A stretch of 64,000 nt of DNA from Segetibacter sp. 3557_3 (GCF_004354985.1 NZ_SMSK01000012.1:1-64000); one strand, 5' to 3'. Shown: positions 18,970 through 27,706, counted from the stretch's first letter. The notes: a model not told the origin generated them from the letters alone. Made by a program: numbers and translations.

Positions 18970-19323
18970 ATGAATTCAGACTTAACAGAATACTCGGATT
19001 ACAACTACCTTGACAGCGACAGCCAGGACTCCAAACGCGAGCTAAAGAAAGTTTTGATTGGCGTTCTAGCAGGCGCTGCGCTGGGTGGATTGGTCGGTGC
19101 AGCATTCACCGAAAAGGGTAAGAAAACAACCAGCCGTCTTACAAGAAGTACAAAGCAACTTGCTGAGAACATCAAAGAGAAGGCTGTATCCAGTGGTGTT
19201 GCGGATAGCCTTGCACGTACTTACGAAGCAGCAAAAGACAGTGTTGTTGACGCTATCGGAAAAGAGGCACAAAACTTTACCTCGGGAGGTAAAACCAATA
19301 GCGGGTCAACTGGCAACGTATAA
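18970..19323 (+). CDS. YtxH-like membrane-anchored protein
   Basis: This 117-residue protein has a charged N-terminus and one Gly/Ala-rich hydrophobic segment (VLIGVLAGAALGGLVGAAF, about 29-47). A KGKKTTSR-type basic stretch and a long amphipathic helical tail follow. This is the pattern of YtxH/general-stress small proteins, usually made in stationary phase or under stress; the role is unproven. The gene is monocistronic with its own terminator 25-55 bases after the stop. Confidence 0.75.
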   Translation: MNSDLTEYSDYNYLDSDSQDSKRELKKVLIGVLAGAALGGLVGAAFTEKGKKTTSRLTRSTKQLAENIKEKAVSSGVADSLARTYEAAKDSVVDAIGKEAQNFTSGGKTNSGSTGNV

Positions 19324-19342
19324 GCCGATAAGGGGACGCAAG

Positions 19343-19380
19343 AAAGGCTAAGGGGTATTCCTTTAGCCTTTCTTTTTTAT
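19343..19380 (+). terminator. Intrinsic terminator after the YtxH-like gene
   Basis: An AAAGGCTAAGG / CCTTTAGCCTTT stem with a short GTATT loop is followed by CTTTTTTATT. Confidence 0.85.
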
Positions 19381-19477
19381 TAAGAGTAGTTCAAGGCCTA
19401 GGCATTCCCGCCCTTAGCGTTGTTCTTCATACGCACACATGCGCCATGTGTATTATGCCGGGCAGCAGACTCAAAAA

Positions 19478-19506
19478 TTGTATTTACCCTTATAGGCATA
19501 TCTTTG
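19478..19506 (+). promoter_or_regulatory. Bacteroidota-type promoter
   Basis: TTG (19478-19480), an 18-base spacer and TATCTTTG (19499-19506) match the -33/-7 pattern of the Bacteroidota primary sigma factor. It would start transcription near 19512 and serves the tiny basic ORF at 19609. Confidence 0.65.
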
Positions 19507-19608
19507 ACCACTTATGGTTTGGCTGTATAGGTGCCGCTTCTCAAAGGACAACATGGAGGAACGGGAAAAAATACTTCACAGCCATAGGTAATTTTTTATC
19601 ACCTTAAA

Positions 19609-19704
19609 ATGAATTGTATGTCTAAGAAGACAGCGCATCCCAAAAAGAATAAGCCTACCAAAAAGAAAAGCTCAGCCCAGCGGAAACCGAGCAGAAAGAA
19701 ATAA
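19609..19704 (+). CDS. Tiny lysine-rich basic protein
   Basis: A 31-codon frame reads MNCMSKKTAHPKKNKPTKKK and then SSAQRKPSRKK, with 13 Lys and 2 Arg. A second ATG at 19618 would give 28 residues. It has its own good promoter (19478-19506) and a strong terminator (19727-19758), so the whole transcript would be about 245 bases. The composition is that of histone-tail-like or ribosome-associated small proteins, but no family is recognised. The transcript could also act as RNA. Confidence 0.55.
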   Translation: MNCMSKKTAHPKKNKPTKKKSSAQRKPSRKK

Positions 19705-19726
19705 GTACGGTAAGGTCAAAACGCAG

Positions 19727-19758
19727 CGCGCCCGGTTCACAGAGCCGGGCTTTTTTTT
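19727..19758 (+). terminator. Intrinsic terminator after the tiny basic ORF
   Basis: The stem GCCCGG-ttcacaga-CCGGGC is followed by eight T residues. It lies about 25 bases after the stop codon. Confidence 0.9.
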
Positions 19759-20065
19759 ACGCCAGAGTTGGTATTTTGGTTAAAGACTTCCAGCACCAGG
19801 TTTTCTTCGCCAGCAATTTGTCCTATTTGTCTCGCTTCGCTAAGACTTTGAACAACCGAGCGTACGACGGAACACTTAGGGGGAACAGAAGAGGGGTATT
19901 ACATATCGCCAGGTGGAAATGGACAAGGTTAAATACACGTGGTCCTAATCTGATATTTGTTTATTTGGGCGGGCTTTTATTTCGGTTATGATGTTTTTTC
20001 AATGTTCTCAATGAGTGCTTTGCAATTCGCTGCTACTCCTCGCCTCCTACGTCGGCTGCTGCAAT

Positions 20066-20094
20066 CCCGGTCCGACTAGTCATCCGTGCGGGCC
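20066..20094. repeat. REP-like palindrome, isolated copy
   Basis: A diverged copy of the ~28-bp palindrome (GGTCCGACTAGTC...GCGGGCC) lies just before the DinB remnant. The gap 19759-20065 holds nothing else I can name. Confidence 0.5.
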
Positions 20095-20107
20095 TCATTT
20101 ATACGCC

Positions 20108-20296
20108 GACTCATGAAAGTTCGTAAGGGATAACCAACGGAACTTCAGAGAATATTTTTCGGTGAGGCAGGGCAAAGGCGTTTTTGAGTGCCACTGGAGA
20201 CATCCGCACAAGGTGCTACTTGTTGAAATAGCCCATGTTTACCGGCATATAGGAAATGGACAGGATCAAAAATCATCCCCAGTTCCTAAAGACTAA
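20108..20296 (+). pseudogene. 3' remnant of a DinB-like gene
   Basis: Translation of 20117 onward reads FVRDNQRNFREYFSVRQGKG and continues VFECHWRHPHKVLLVEIAH. This matches the C-terminal third of the intact DinB-like protein at 14452-15075 (FVKENQRNFREYFSVRPARG...). After HI at about 20252 the frame shifts by one base; the other frame then continues EMDRIKNHPQF. No 5' part is present. It is a decayed paralogue or a partial duplication. Confidence 0.75.
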
Positions 20297-20626
20297 TTAC
20301 CCTTCACGGGTGTGCAACACTGTATGGCCAGCCAAAGGTGGGATTTTTGCTTGTGAATGTTGTAAGTGACTACAAAAGTGGTAAGCAGCATAGAAGCGTG
20401 GGTTAGCTACTAGTATCATTTTTGTTTAGCTAGTAAAGGCGCCTAATAGAAGTAGGTAGGTAGAGCGGCATCGTTTGCAAGTAAGCCATCGTTCAGCGAA
20501 TAACGTGTAGGAATGCCGAACCCAGGTGTAACCCCCAAGAAGAACATCAAAACATACAATATCTGTAACCTTTAAGAAGTTTTGTAAAGAGCAATGTTAT
20601 TTATCATTGTTGCGTTCTTTGCCGTG

Positions 20627-21343
20627 TTAAGCTTTTAATAAGTATCGAAACTTCCAATTCAAATGACTGCAAAGACCCATGACGTCGGGAAACAACGTTC
20701 TGTTATTAATTCCAAATACAGAAAGTTTTTTTATAATTTCTTCTTTAATGATGGCGGGAATCACGATTAGAGTTAAGAGATTTTTTATGCCGCCATTGCT
20801 TTCTAGCTCTACAAACTTCTTGTCAGAAGTAGAATATTTATGAGCAGTAAACCAACCGGATTGAGCAACTATTCGAACATTATTAAGTGATGGTCTTAAA
20901 ACCTTCGTTCGCTCATTTGTAAAAGGAGATTCGTTCTTGTTTATATCTACGATAAAGTCGTCACTTGCTTCAAAAATATAAACAAATGAGTCGTTTGATA
21001 TTTTATATTCATTAGAACAAGCAAACCATAGGGCAACTAGAGGATTGCTGCTCCAATCTAATAATCTTGTTTTCAGGCCAAAATGCTGCGCAAAAACCAA
21101 CCAGTCCCAATCGTTTTTAAAGTTAGGAGTAATTAAAAGTGGTGAACGCCTTTTAAGTTCATCCAACATGTCTATTTCAACTGCTGTAGTATCCTTTTGG
21201 CGGCTTTCTCGTGCCACTGTGGGGATTAACGGTTTGCTATCTGATTGTCCTCTATATAAAGTGATTCCTTTTCCCACGGTATCCAGCCTTTCTATCACTT
21301 CCAGATATTCAGAAAATGAGGAGATTTTTATTTTACTTTTCAT
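20627..21343 (-). CDS. FRG-domain protein
   Basis: This 238-residue soluble protein has the FRG-domain landmarks LYRGQ (29-33) and QHFGLKTRLLDWSSNPLVAL (89-108). The domain is of unknown biochemical role and often occurs in mobile and antiviral gene neighbourhoods. It is the last of three minus-strand genes with the 1257-aa nuclease-like protein and the SIR2 protein upstream. Its own upstream segment (21448-21502) resembles that of the 1257-aa gene, which suggests shared control. AT-rich coding sequence relative to flanks hints at acquisition. Confidence 0.8.
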   Translation of the reverse strand: MKSKIKISSFSEYLEVIERLDTVGKGITLYRGQSDSKPLIPTVARESRQKDTTAVEIDMLDELKRRSPLLITPNFKNDWDWLVFAQHFGLKTRLLDWSSNPLVALWFACSNEYKISNDSFVYIFEASDDFIVDINKNESPFTNERTKVLRPSLNNVRIVAQSGWFTAHKYSTSDKKFVELESNGGIKNLLTLIVIPAIIKEEIIKKLSVFGINNRTLFPDVMGLCSHLNWKFRYLLKA

Positions 21344-21447
21344 CTAGATGATTTCTGAACTGTTCTAATTATTAAATTGATACTTTGAGAAATATCCTTT
21401 TATGTCAATCAATGAATTTCTTTTCCCCTTTGTAGGTGTTCTTGACC

Positions 21448-21502
21448 TGCAACCATAGCCGAAAGAAGAGTTGTTGGTTAACAACACCAATAACGAAGAA
21501 AA
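21448..21502 (-). promoter_or_regulatory. Shared promoter-like segment before the FRG gene
   Basis: On the minus strand CGTTATTGG..., TTCGGCTATGGTTGCA and the -7-like TATGGTTG (21450-21457) match the segment at 25394-25447. It lies about 105-160 bases upstream of the FRG start codon. Confidence 0.55.
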
Positions 21503-21533
21503 CTACTCTAAACGGTAAATCTCGTTTGCGTGC

Positions 21534-24500
21534 TTAGTAATCAAGTTTATCCCGCTCAGCGCTTTCATCTTCCTTTTTTGCATCCTCTTCATAGCGCACG
21601 GTCAAATGCTCAAAAATTGAGGCAACCGCTGGAAATCGATTTTGGTGTAATTGGGATAAGTTTCTGTAGTAGTTAGCCAAAACTCTCTCTTGATTACCAC
21701 CCTCGAAAGCGCCTCTCGTTGTAACACCTCTGCTATTTATTATCGCAGTGTAAAAGTTGTTCTTTAAGCTATCCGTGTTGATAGTTTCGATAACCTTACA
21801 GATTGCATCTGGTGGCCAAACAGCGTCATTCCTAGGAAAGCCTGTTAAAACCTCGCCAATGTATGCGTCAGCAGTATTTAATCGGCCGTAGCTTTCGGCA
21901 AAGTTCCTGACCTGCTCTATCCAAGCCCACAAGAAAGCTTCATTTATCATCAGATTATCTTCTAAACCGGGTATTTGACGCCAGGTTCGAAGGAGATCAT
22001 AAGCTTGCATACCTCTCGCGTGGGTTTGTTCATCAACCATATTAACTTGTTCTTTATTTGTCTCGTCATTCTCAGACTTATAAACCCATTTGAATACTTC
22101 AATAAAAAAATTAGGGTTCTTTGCCAACTCTTTGTGCAAATGCTTTGGGCTCCTTGCATACCCGTATGATGCCAAAGTCGGCAAATAAAACCATTCTAGC
22201 TGCAACAGCAATTGAGGCTCTACGTCTTGCCGCCGGTCAAACAACTCAAACAACATCTGAATTTCGTTGGATCGTACCCGATAATCCTCGCTCGCCTGAT
22301 CGATGGCAGCTTTCGTCAAAACTTCGACAACAATGACACTTGGAAGTTCTTCAGCATAATGGTAGCATACATTGATCGCACTGAAGTACCTTTTGTGCTC
22401 AATGAGAGTATTAAGCCCTAAAATTTTTCCCTCTATGGGCAATTCCCAAAATGACGGAATAATTTTAAGCCAATACTCTTTCCTCACTTCTCCGTTTATT
22501 TCATCTATAAACCTCCATAGATCTAATGTTTGCCTAACTGGCACAAAAAACATTGCCAACGCATGATTTGAAAGTGCTGCTTCTTTCAAAAGACTATATG
22601 TGTCCCTTACCCAATCAAAGTGGTGAAGAAACTGTTTTCGTGACACAAACGCCTGAATAAACCTAAGATCAATTCCCTCATTCTCAAGGTGCAAGCATAA
22701 CAATACAATGTCTTTTTTATCTTGAATAATATAAGCAAGTGTATCGCCGAGGATCCAAGGATCCTGTAAAGCGGCAGCTATTTCTTCTATTTGGTGCAAT
22801 CCGTACTCCTTATGAATATTTGTTAAGGCTTCTACTCGCCTATTAGTAATGAGTATTTGATGTTCATCTGTAGATACCGCCTTTCGTTGAAATCCCTCAG
22901 GAAAACTTGGCCAATGCTCGTCAAACAGCCAGAGAACTTTTAAAATGTTATCATTTGGGGCTAGGGCATTATAAACGTTCTCATATAGCGCCAAGATTTC
23001 TTCAGGTAACGCCCAAGGACTTTCAGGGTAGGAACGGTGGCGCGCCAAAATGCCCCGTAAGGCATGCCATGTGGTATAGTGCACTTGATGTATTTCTTCT
23101 ATGGCAGCTCCCACATACTCAAGGATTTTGTTTCTATCTCCGGGACGAAGTTCTACAGACTTTTGAATTAGGGTAGCAATTTGATCTTCGGATTTATTAC
23201 ATATTGAAATAAGAAGATCAACCGCACTAGAATATGTTTCCCATATCTCGTTGTACGTGTACGCCTTTTCCGTAATTTGGTCAAACAATCTCCACCTCAT
23301 CCTATGTGTAAATTGCCCTACGCCATGAGGTTCAGGTAGCATCCGAATTAGAAGTGTCCAACCAACTTCCTTTTCCCTTTCGCAAATTAAATTGAGAGCC
23401 GCGAATCTTGCCTCAGATGTTGCATTTGTCTGATAGTGCCACGGCTTGAAAATTTCGGCTAAACTGTTTATGGGTCTATTAGATAGACTACCACCGGGAT
23501 CAATAGCGGCAATCCTCGCAAGTAAAAGAACAGACCTAGAAAAATAATCTGGCAACCAAGCAAGATTTTCCAATGCCCAAAGCAACCCGGTATGATAGCT
23601 TTGTGAATGCAAAAAACCCGTTTCTTCATCGAAAAGACTTTTTACAGGTGAATTTACAGTTGGCATATTTTTTTCTATGGCTTCTAAAAATGCCCTTGGT
23701 GATGCTTCGGCCAGCAATGGGAATTTACTTTCGATAGATTTCCATAAAAGTGGATCATCAGAGCTTAGAAGTTCAGCAATAATACCATCCACCCATAAAG
23801 GACCGCTAACAGGTAAATCAAACCTTAGATCATTACCAAATATTGATACTAAAGTCAGTGATTGTGTAATACCCTCACGTATTGACCCAGAAAAAGTTCT
23901 CTCTTTACCATAAAAAGAAGACATGTGTCTTTGTTCTGGCGTTATTTCAAAGGCAGGATTGATTTCACCTAATATTTCAAGAAATGAACTCCGTAATATT
24001 TCGAAATCATTTTTGGTCAGATATTTTGACACGTTGGCCCAAGCGTCCAAAGGTGAAGCTACGCGCCACGTGTCTCCGATTTTGAGAAGTGGAGAGTCAG
24101 CGCTATTTAGCCACCGGCTAAGCTTTTTTGCATGTTCTTCGTAATCTTCGCCTGCAAGCTTTGCTAATATATTCTTATCATTATGGTAACGATCATCCCA
24201 CCTTCCTACAATGAGAGCCGGCAGGATTTCTCGCACAATTTCAGGTTTTGCCCATTCTGGAATATTTCTATTGAACTCCAGTTGTCGCCTAAGTATCGTT
24301 AAGTTCCTCACTGACTCTTTTGAATACCTTTCCGCTATCTCCTCGGGTATACCAATATTAACTAGTGCATTTACAAAGGCTTTTCTTTCCAGTTGTGTAA
24401 GCACGATCTTATTTTTCCAGTTATCGGAAGCATCAGCTCCCAAAGGCACTATGACAGAATGGCCATTTAAAACAGCGCGGTTTATTACCCCAGAGTCCTC

Positions 24501-25307
24501 AAACCTACTAATGAGAATCAGTGGGCTAGTTATTACGGAAAGCTTCCGGAATGTTTCTTCATTGTCTACTATAATGCTTCTTGCAAAAAAGCCTTCAGAC
24601 AAAGTCGTCTCATGTTTATGACAGGCGACAATGAATGCCAAAGCTTCTTCTCTTGAGGTCGCTTGTACCGAAACGATGGAAGGCTCTTTGACTGATTCAA
24701 GCAGTGATTTCCTTTGTGACTCTCTGCCTCCAAGAAGTAGGTCTGGACTCAACTTGAGTTTCGGCCCGCTTGACCATTCCTCCCAGAAATCTTCTGTAGA
24801 TTGTATTCCTCCATCTCGAAATTTTCCTAAATGTTTGGTGGCCAGCCAAGCTGCAACTGTTGGAGCGATTTCTAACCATTCTTCCAGTATTGCTGCATCA
24901 ATCACTTTGATGTCTTTCCAAACACCGCCCTTTTGCTTTTCTTCTATCCATTCCTCCCTCTTTGTCCATAAACGTGGGGTTACAAAAACATAAGTACATT
25001 CTGCAGGATTGTATCCCAAAGGGTTTTTAGTACGCTTTTCGTAATCCTCATCCGCTTTAGCTTTTACGCCGGAGTTTGCTCCGAACTCCCAGACCGATAT
25101 ACCGTCCGGTACATATTCAATTCCACTGGTAAGAATTGCAACTCCGTCCCAGCCTCCAATTAAAACGTTTTCACCAGATGGAAAATGTACACTTTCAATG
25201 GAGTCAGATGTTGCACGAATCAGCTTTCTAATAAGTTCCGGTAGTGTGTCTTGGCAATTTCGTCTGCTAGCCCAGTGCCGTATATCTGTAGTATCAATCC
25301 ATTTCAT
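21534..25307 (-). CDS. Large protein with putative PD-(D/E)XK nuclease N-domain and degenerate NTPase-like region
   Basis: A 1257-residue soluble protein. Residues 50-92 (GGWDGVA, then WEFG, then KAKADEDYEKRT) give Asp54, Glu74 and Lys82/84, the spacing of a restriction-like PD-(D/E)XK fold. A second conserved-looking block follows (FVTPRLWTKREEW...ILEEWLEIAPTVAAWL, 108-155). Residues 190-300 have the strand-helix rhythm of a STAND-type NTPase, but the P-loop position reads VSVQATSREEALAF with no Walker lysine. The remaining ~850 residues are helical and repeat-like. The layout resembles effector-NTPase-sensor antiviral proteins, but this is inference. A promoter-like segment lies just upstream. 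Confidence 0.7.
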   Translation of the reverse strand: MKWIDTTDIRHWASRRNCQDTLPELIRKLIRATSDSIESVHFPSGENVLIGGWDGVAILTSGIEYVPDGISVWEFGANSGVKAKADEDYEKRTKNPLGYNPAECTYVFVTPRLWTKREEWIEEKQKGGVWKDIKVIDAAILEEWLEIAPTVAAWLATKHLGKFRDGGIQSTEDFWEEWSSGPKLKLSPDLLLGGRESQRKSLLESVKEPSIVSVQATSREEALAFIVACHKHETTLSEGFFARSIIVDNEETFRKLSVITSPLILISRFEDSGVINRAVLNGHSVIVPLGADASDNWKNKIVLTQLERKAFVNALVNIGIPEEIAERYSKESVRNLTILRRQLEFNRNIPEWAKPEIVREILPALIVGRWDDRYHNDKNILAKLAGEDYEEHAKKLSRWLNSADSPLLKIGDTWRVASPLDAWANVSKYLTKNDFEILRSSFLEILGEINPAFEITPEQRHMSSFYGKERTFSGSIREGITQSLTLVSIFGNDLRFDLPVSGPLWVDGIIAELLSSDDPLLWKSIESKFPLLAEASPRAFLEAIEKNMPTVNSPVKSLFDEETGFLHSQSYHTGLLWALENLAWLPDYFSRSVLLLARIAAIDPGGSLSNRPINSLAEIFKPWHYQTNATSEARFAALNLICEREKEVGWTLLIRMLPEPHGVGQFTHRMRWRLFDQITEKAYTYNEIWETYSSAVDLLISICNKSEDQIATLIQKSVELRPGDRNKILEYVGAAIEEIHQVHYTTWHALRGILARHRSYPESPWALPEEILALYENVYNALAPNDNILKVLWLFDEHWPSFPEGFQRKAVSTDEHQILITNRRVEALTNIHKEYGLHQIEEIAAALQDPWILGDTLAYIIQDKKDIVLLCLHLENEGIDLRFIQAFVSRKQFLHHFDWVRDTYSLLKEAALSNHALAMFFVPVRQTLDLWRFIDEINGEVRKEYWLKIIPSFWELPIEGKILGLNTLIEHKRYFSAINVCYHYAEELPSVIVVEVLTKAAIDQASEDYRVRSNEIQMLFELFDRRQDVEPQLLLQLEWFYLPTLASYGYARSPKHLHKELAKNPNFFIEVFKWVYKSENDETNKEQVNMVDEQTHARGMQAYDLLRTWRQIPGLEDNLMINEAFLWAWIEQVRNFAESYGRLNTADAYIGEVLTGFPRNDAVWPPDAICKVIETINTDSLKNNFYTAIINSRGVTTRGAFEGGNQERVLANYYRNLSQLHQNRFPAVASIFEHLTVRYEEDAKKEDESAERDKLDY

Positions 25308-25393
25308 AATTGTCTAAACAAGAACCACTCTTTTCTATTAATATAAGTTATATTATTCTGGTGACGAAAAAGACTTTGTGATCGATCTTTACG

Positions 25394-25447
25394 TGCAAAC
25401 ATAGCCGAATGAAAACTAGTGGTGAAGAACCCCAATAACGGTGAAAA
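25394..25447 (-). promoter_or_regulatory. Shared promoter-like segment before the 1257-aa gene
   Basis: On the minus strand it contains a perfect -7 box TATGTTTG (25396-25403) inside TTCGGCTATGTTTGCA, with CGTTATTGG about 30 bases earlier. It matches the segment at 21448-21502 and would place the transcript start about 80 bases before the gene. Confidence 0.6.
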
Positions 25448-25569
25448 TGCCAACCAAAGCCGCTATTTTTAATTGCCTATTGTCCTGCCGCCATTAGGTC
25501 TGGTGGAGTAGGTCGAAAGCTCAAAGACTTTGTATAATCATACTCTGTACCTCTTTAAATCTTAAACAC

Positions 25570-27033
25570 TTAGTAGTTTCTATAATCAGTTGATGTTGTT
25601 GAAGTATGCTCTCTTAAATAGCTCTCAACTTCGTCCAAACTAATATTGCCTTCAAAAGTATTCCACATAATACAGTTCATCTTATTCGAAGCAGAAATGT
25701 GTTCATCGTCAAAGATTTCCTGAATGGAAGTATGCCTTACCTGACATTGTCCCGGCATATGTTGCATGCATGAATCAATATTCTTAATTTGTTGATTTGT
25801 CAGTTTTTCAGAATTTTCCAAATTACCATTGATCTTTTGAAAACCCAATATAGGAAAATATTGCGTGCTCTGAATTGTATACTTATCAATCAAACTTAAA
25901 ATTTGGGAATTTAACTCATCTATTATACTAAAGTAATTAGAGAGCAACTCAGCAGCTGTTTCATAGTGATAGGTTATAGTTTTAGATGATCCTATTGCTA
26001 AAATCTTGTCACCATTTTTCAATGTATCTAAATCTTCTGTAATGCTTACTTTTATATCCCCACCGGCATAAATTTCCTTCACGATATTTTGAACTTTTCT
26101 TACATCAAGTGCAGTTACAGGCAAATGCAAGTTTGAAATAGCATTGTAAACTGAAGAGAAGTTGTCTGTTTTAATTTTATTAATTCGAATAGTTAAACCA
26201 CCGTCAAGAACGATGTCATGTTCACTAATCATTTCATTCTTTGAATCTTTTCCGTATTCAACTAGTAAAAAGTTATTCTTAATTTTAGAAGCTAATTCAG
26301 AATTAGGTTCAACATACGAGAATATTGTCTTTAGAATTTTTTTGATAATATCATCTCCCACACTGTAACCTAAAAAGATAATCAGTTTATGAATAAATAA
26401 AGATAGCAGTTGTGCTCTTATTAGTTCAAATTTGCTGTCGAAGTCAAAATAGTCTTTTTCAGTAATTATGATCCTTTCCGGACTTTCAAAACAACCATGT
26501 ATTTTATAAACGGATCCGTAGGGATTACTCAGCAGAATACTATTTCCAATCAACTTTGTAAACTCAAATACACTTTCAATCAATCCATCGTAGTTTGTTG
26601 TAATAATTGAACCAATGTTTTTCCTGATTTTTTTGAGGTCTTTGAGTTCTTCTGCCATGTCTTCTCGAAACTCAAGTTTTGAAAATACTTCGGCTATGTA
26701 AATTTTAAATCTGCTTAAATTTACTCCATTTGCCATACTTTCATAGAAGATATCATTAATTCTTTTGAATTTGCCATTCCTATCTTCCTGCAACACATTA
26801 TTGAACTTATCCTCAAGAATAGTGGCAATTTTTAGATAATTAAAGCTTCCGCTTTCGTGACACCTTCCCTTCACATCAAAATAGTATTCAAGATTTTCAG
26901 TCAAATCAAAAGCGATTTTACTTAATAGATCGTTCCAGTTATAAGAACCTTTTAAATAACGTAAACTAATACCAGTGCCAACAAAGAGAATAGGGTGGTT
27001 CCTGTATTGTTTAATAAATTCTTGGATCGTCAT
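25570..27033 (-). CDS. SIR2-like NAD-dependent protein, defence type
   Basis: This 487-residue protein has an N-terminal SIR2-like domain (about 10-260): GTGIS (19-23, NAD-binding loop), TTNYD (145-149), KIHG with candidate catalytic His179, and LGYSVGDD (221-228). The C-terminal 200 residues match nothing I recognise and may sense a trigger. SIR2 proteins of this type (as in Thoeris ThsA, DSR and some Avs systems) deplete NAD+ during phage attack. The very AT-rich coding sequence contrasts with the flanking metabolic genes and points to horizontal gain. It is first in a minus-strand trio with the nuclease-like and FRG genes, with a 262-base gap before the next. Confidence 0.85.
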   Translation of the reverse strand: MTIQEFIKQYRNHPILFVGTGISLRYLKGSYNWNDLLSKIAFDLTENLEYYFDVKGRCHESGSFNYLKIATILEDKFNNVLQEDRNGKFKRINDIFYESMANGVNLSRFKIYIAEVFSKLEFREDMAEELKDLKKIRKNIGSIITTNYDGLIESVFEFTKLIGNSILLSNPYGSVYKIHGCFESPERIIITEKDYFDFDSKFELIRAQLLSLFIHKLIIFLGYSVGDDIIKKILKTIFSYVEPNSELASKIKNNFLLVEYGKDSKNEMISEHDIVLDGGLTIRINKIKTDNFSSVYNAISNLHLPVTALDVRKVQNIVKEIYAGGDIKVSITEDLDTLKNGDKILAIGSSKTITYHYETAAELLSNYFSIIDELNSQILSLIDKYTIQSTQYFPILGFQKINGNLENSEKLTNQQIKNIDSCMQHMPGQCQVRHTSIQEIFDDEHISASNKMNCIMWNTFEGNISLDEVESYLREHTSTTSTDYRNY

Positions 27034-27252
27034 AGTTTGCTTCGATTTAGCTTGTGTTAAATGATGTCAGCAGCAGTGGGTTACACAATATAACATCCTT
27101 TTGCTTATTTAATTGGGCTGAACGTATGATGTCTTCCAGGTTAAGACCAACAAAACTCGACAAGTACAAGTGAGTGATGGCACTTGAGGGCGCCACAGCT
27201 CCGCGATGCTGAACAAAGAACAACGTCGGTTCCATAAAAAGTTCAATAAAAC

Positions 27253-27286
27253 AAAAAAACCGGTTATGAGAACCGGTTTTTTTGAC
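27253..27286. terminator. Bidirectional intrinsic terminator
   Basis: AAAAAAACCGGTT-atga-gAACCGGTTTTTTT has runs of A and T on both sides, so it can act on either strand. A near copy lies at 27677-27703. Confidence 0.8.
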
Positions 27287-27420
27287 CAGTTTATGACTAC
27301 ACCAGCATCAGTTTGCTGGTAGCCGTTACTTAATTCTCAGCTCTCTACTTTGAATGCATGGTCCCTTGCCTTAGTACAAAAGCTAACTAAGTAAACGCTG
27401 GCAAGACGAATACAACTTAT
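27284..27420 (-). pseudogene. Decayed 3' gene end, copy 1
   Basis: On the minus strand the sequence reads VYLVSFCTKARDHAFKVES then a stop. This aligns with VSLVSLPRGKGTVIQGTKVS of copy 2 at 27707-27817, and both are followed by the same terminator type. It is a diverged duplicate of an unidentified gene end. Confidence 0.35.
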
Positions 27421-27526
27421 CAAGATGCTACTTTTCTAGAAATACCTTTAATGCTATCGCTGCAAGAACCTTTATTCATCATGGGATAACTCGACAGCAA
27501 GTATCTAGTTTGGTTTGCGTTGCCAA

Positions 27527-27656
27527 AGCTGCGTAAGGGATAGGAGCGGAAAGCCCGCAATCCCGACGAAGGAGGGTGAGGACTTGGAGCGTCCGCCCGG
27601 ATGACAAGGTCGGACGGGGATAGCCCGGCCCCTTGCGTAGCTTGGGGACACGCCCC
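27527..27656 (+). repeat. Repeat family D, copy D1, with inserted REP-like palindrome
   Basis: The conserved order is GCGTAAGGGATAGGAGCGGAAAGCC, split here as GCGTAAGGGATAGG and AGCGGAAAGCC. Then come GGACTTGGAGCG, GATAGCCCGGCCCC, a hairpin and GGGGACACGCCC. A 27-bp palindrome (27592-27618) splits AGCG|GATAGCCC. A reverse copy without the insertion is at 53262-53390. It may be a structured RNA element common in Bacteroidota intergenic regions. Confidence 0.7.
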
Positions 27657-27676
27657 AGACAAAAACTTCTTTATAA

Positions 27677-27703
27677 CAAAAAACCGGTTACAAGAACCGG
27701 TTT
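27677..27703 (-). terminator. Terminator downstream of the xylanase
   Basis: AAACCGG-tta-cAAG-aaccggttt forms a stem; on the minus strand it ends CCGGTTTTTTGTTAT, a good T tract. It would end the xylanase transcript after the decayed gene end at 27707-27817. Confidence 0.7.
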
Positions 27704-27706
27704 CCC

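Noticed and set aside
17924-18970. Possible CRISPR array in the repeat-rich zone
   Set aside because: Repeats are of several unrelated families, differ in length and orientation, and are not regularly spaced; no cas gene is present.
27047-27235. Minus-strand 62-codon frame upstream of the SIR2 gene
   Set aside because: No start context, no domain and flanked by a terminator; not supported as a gene.
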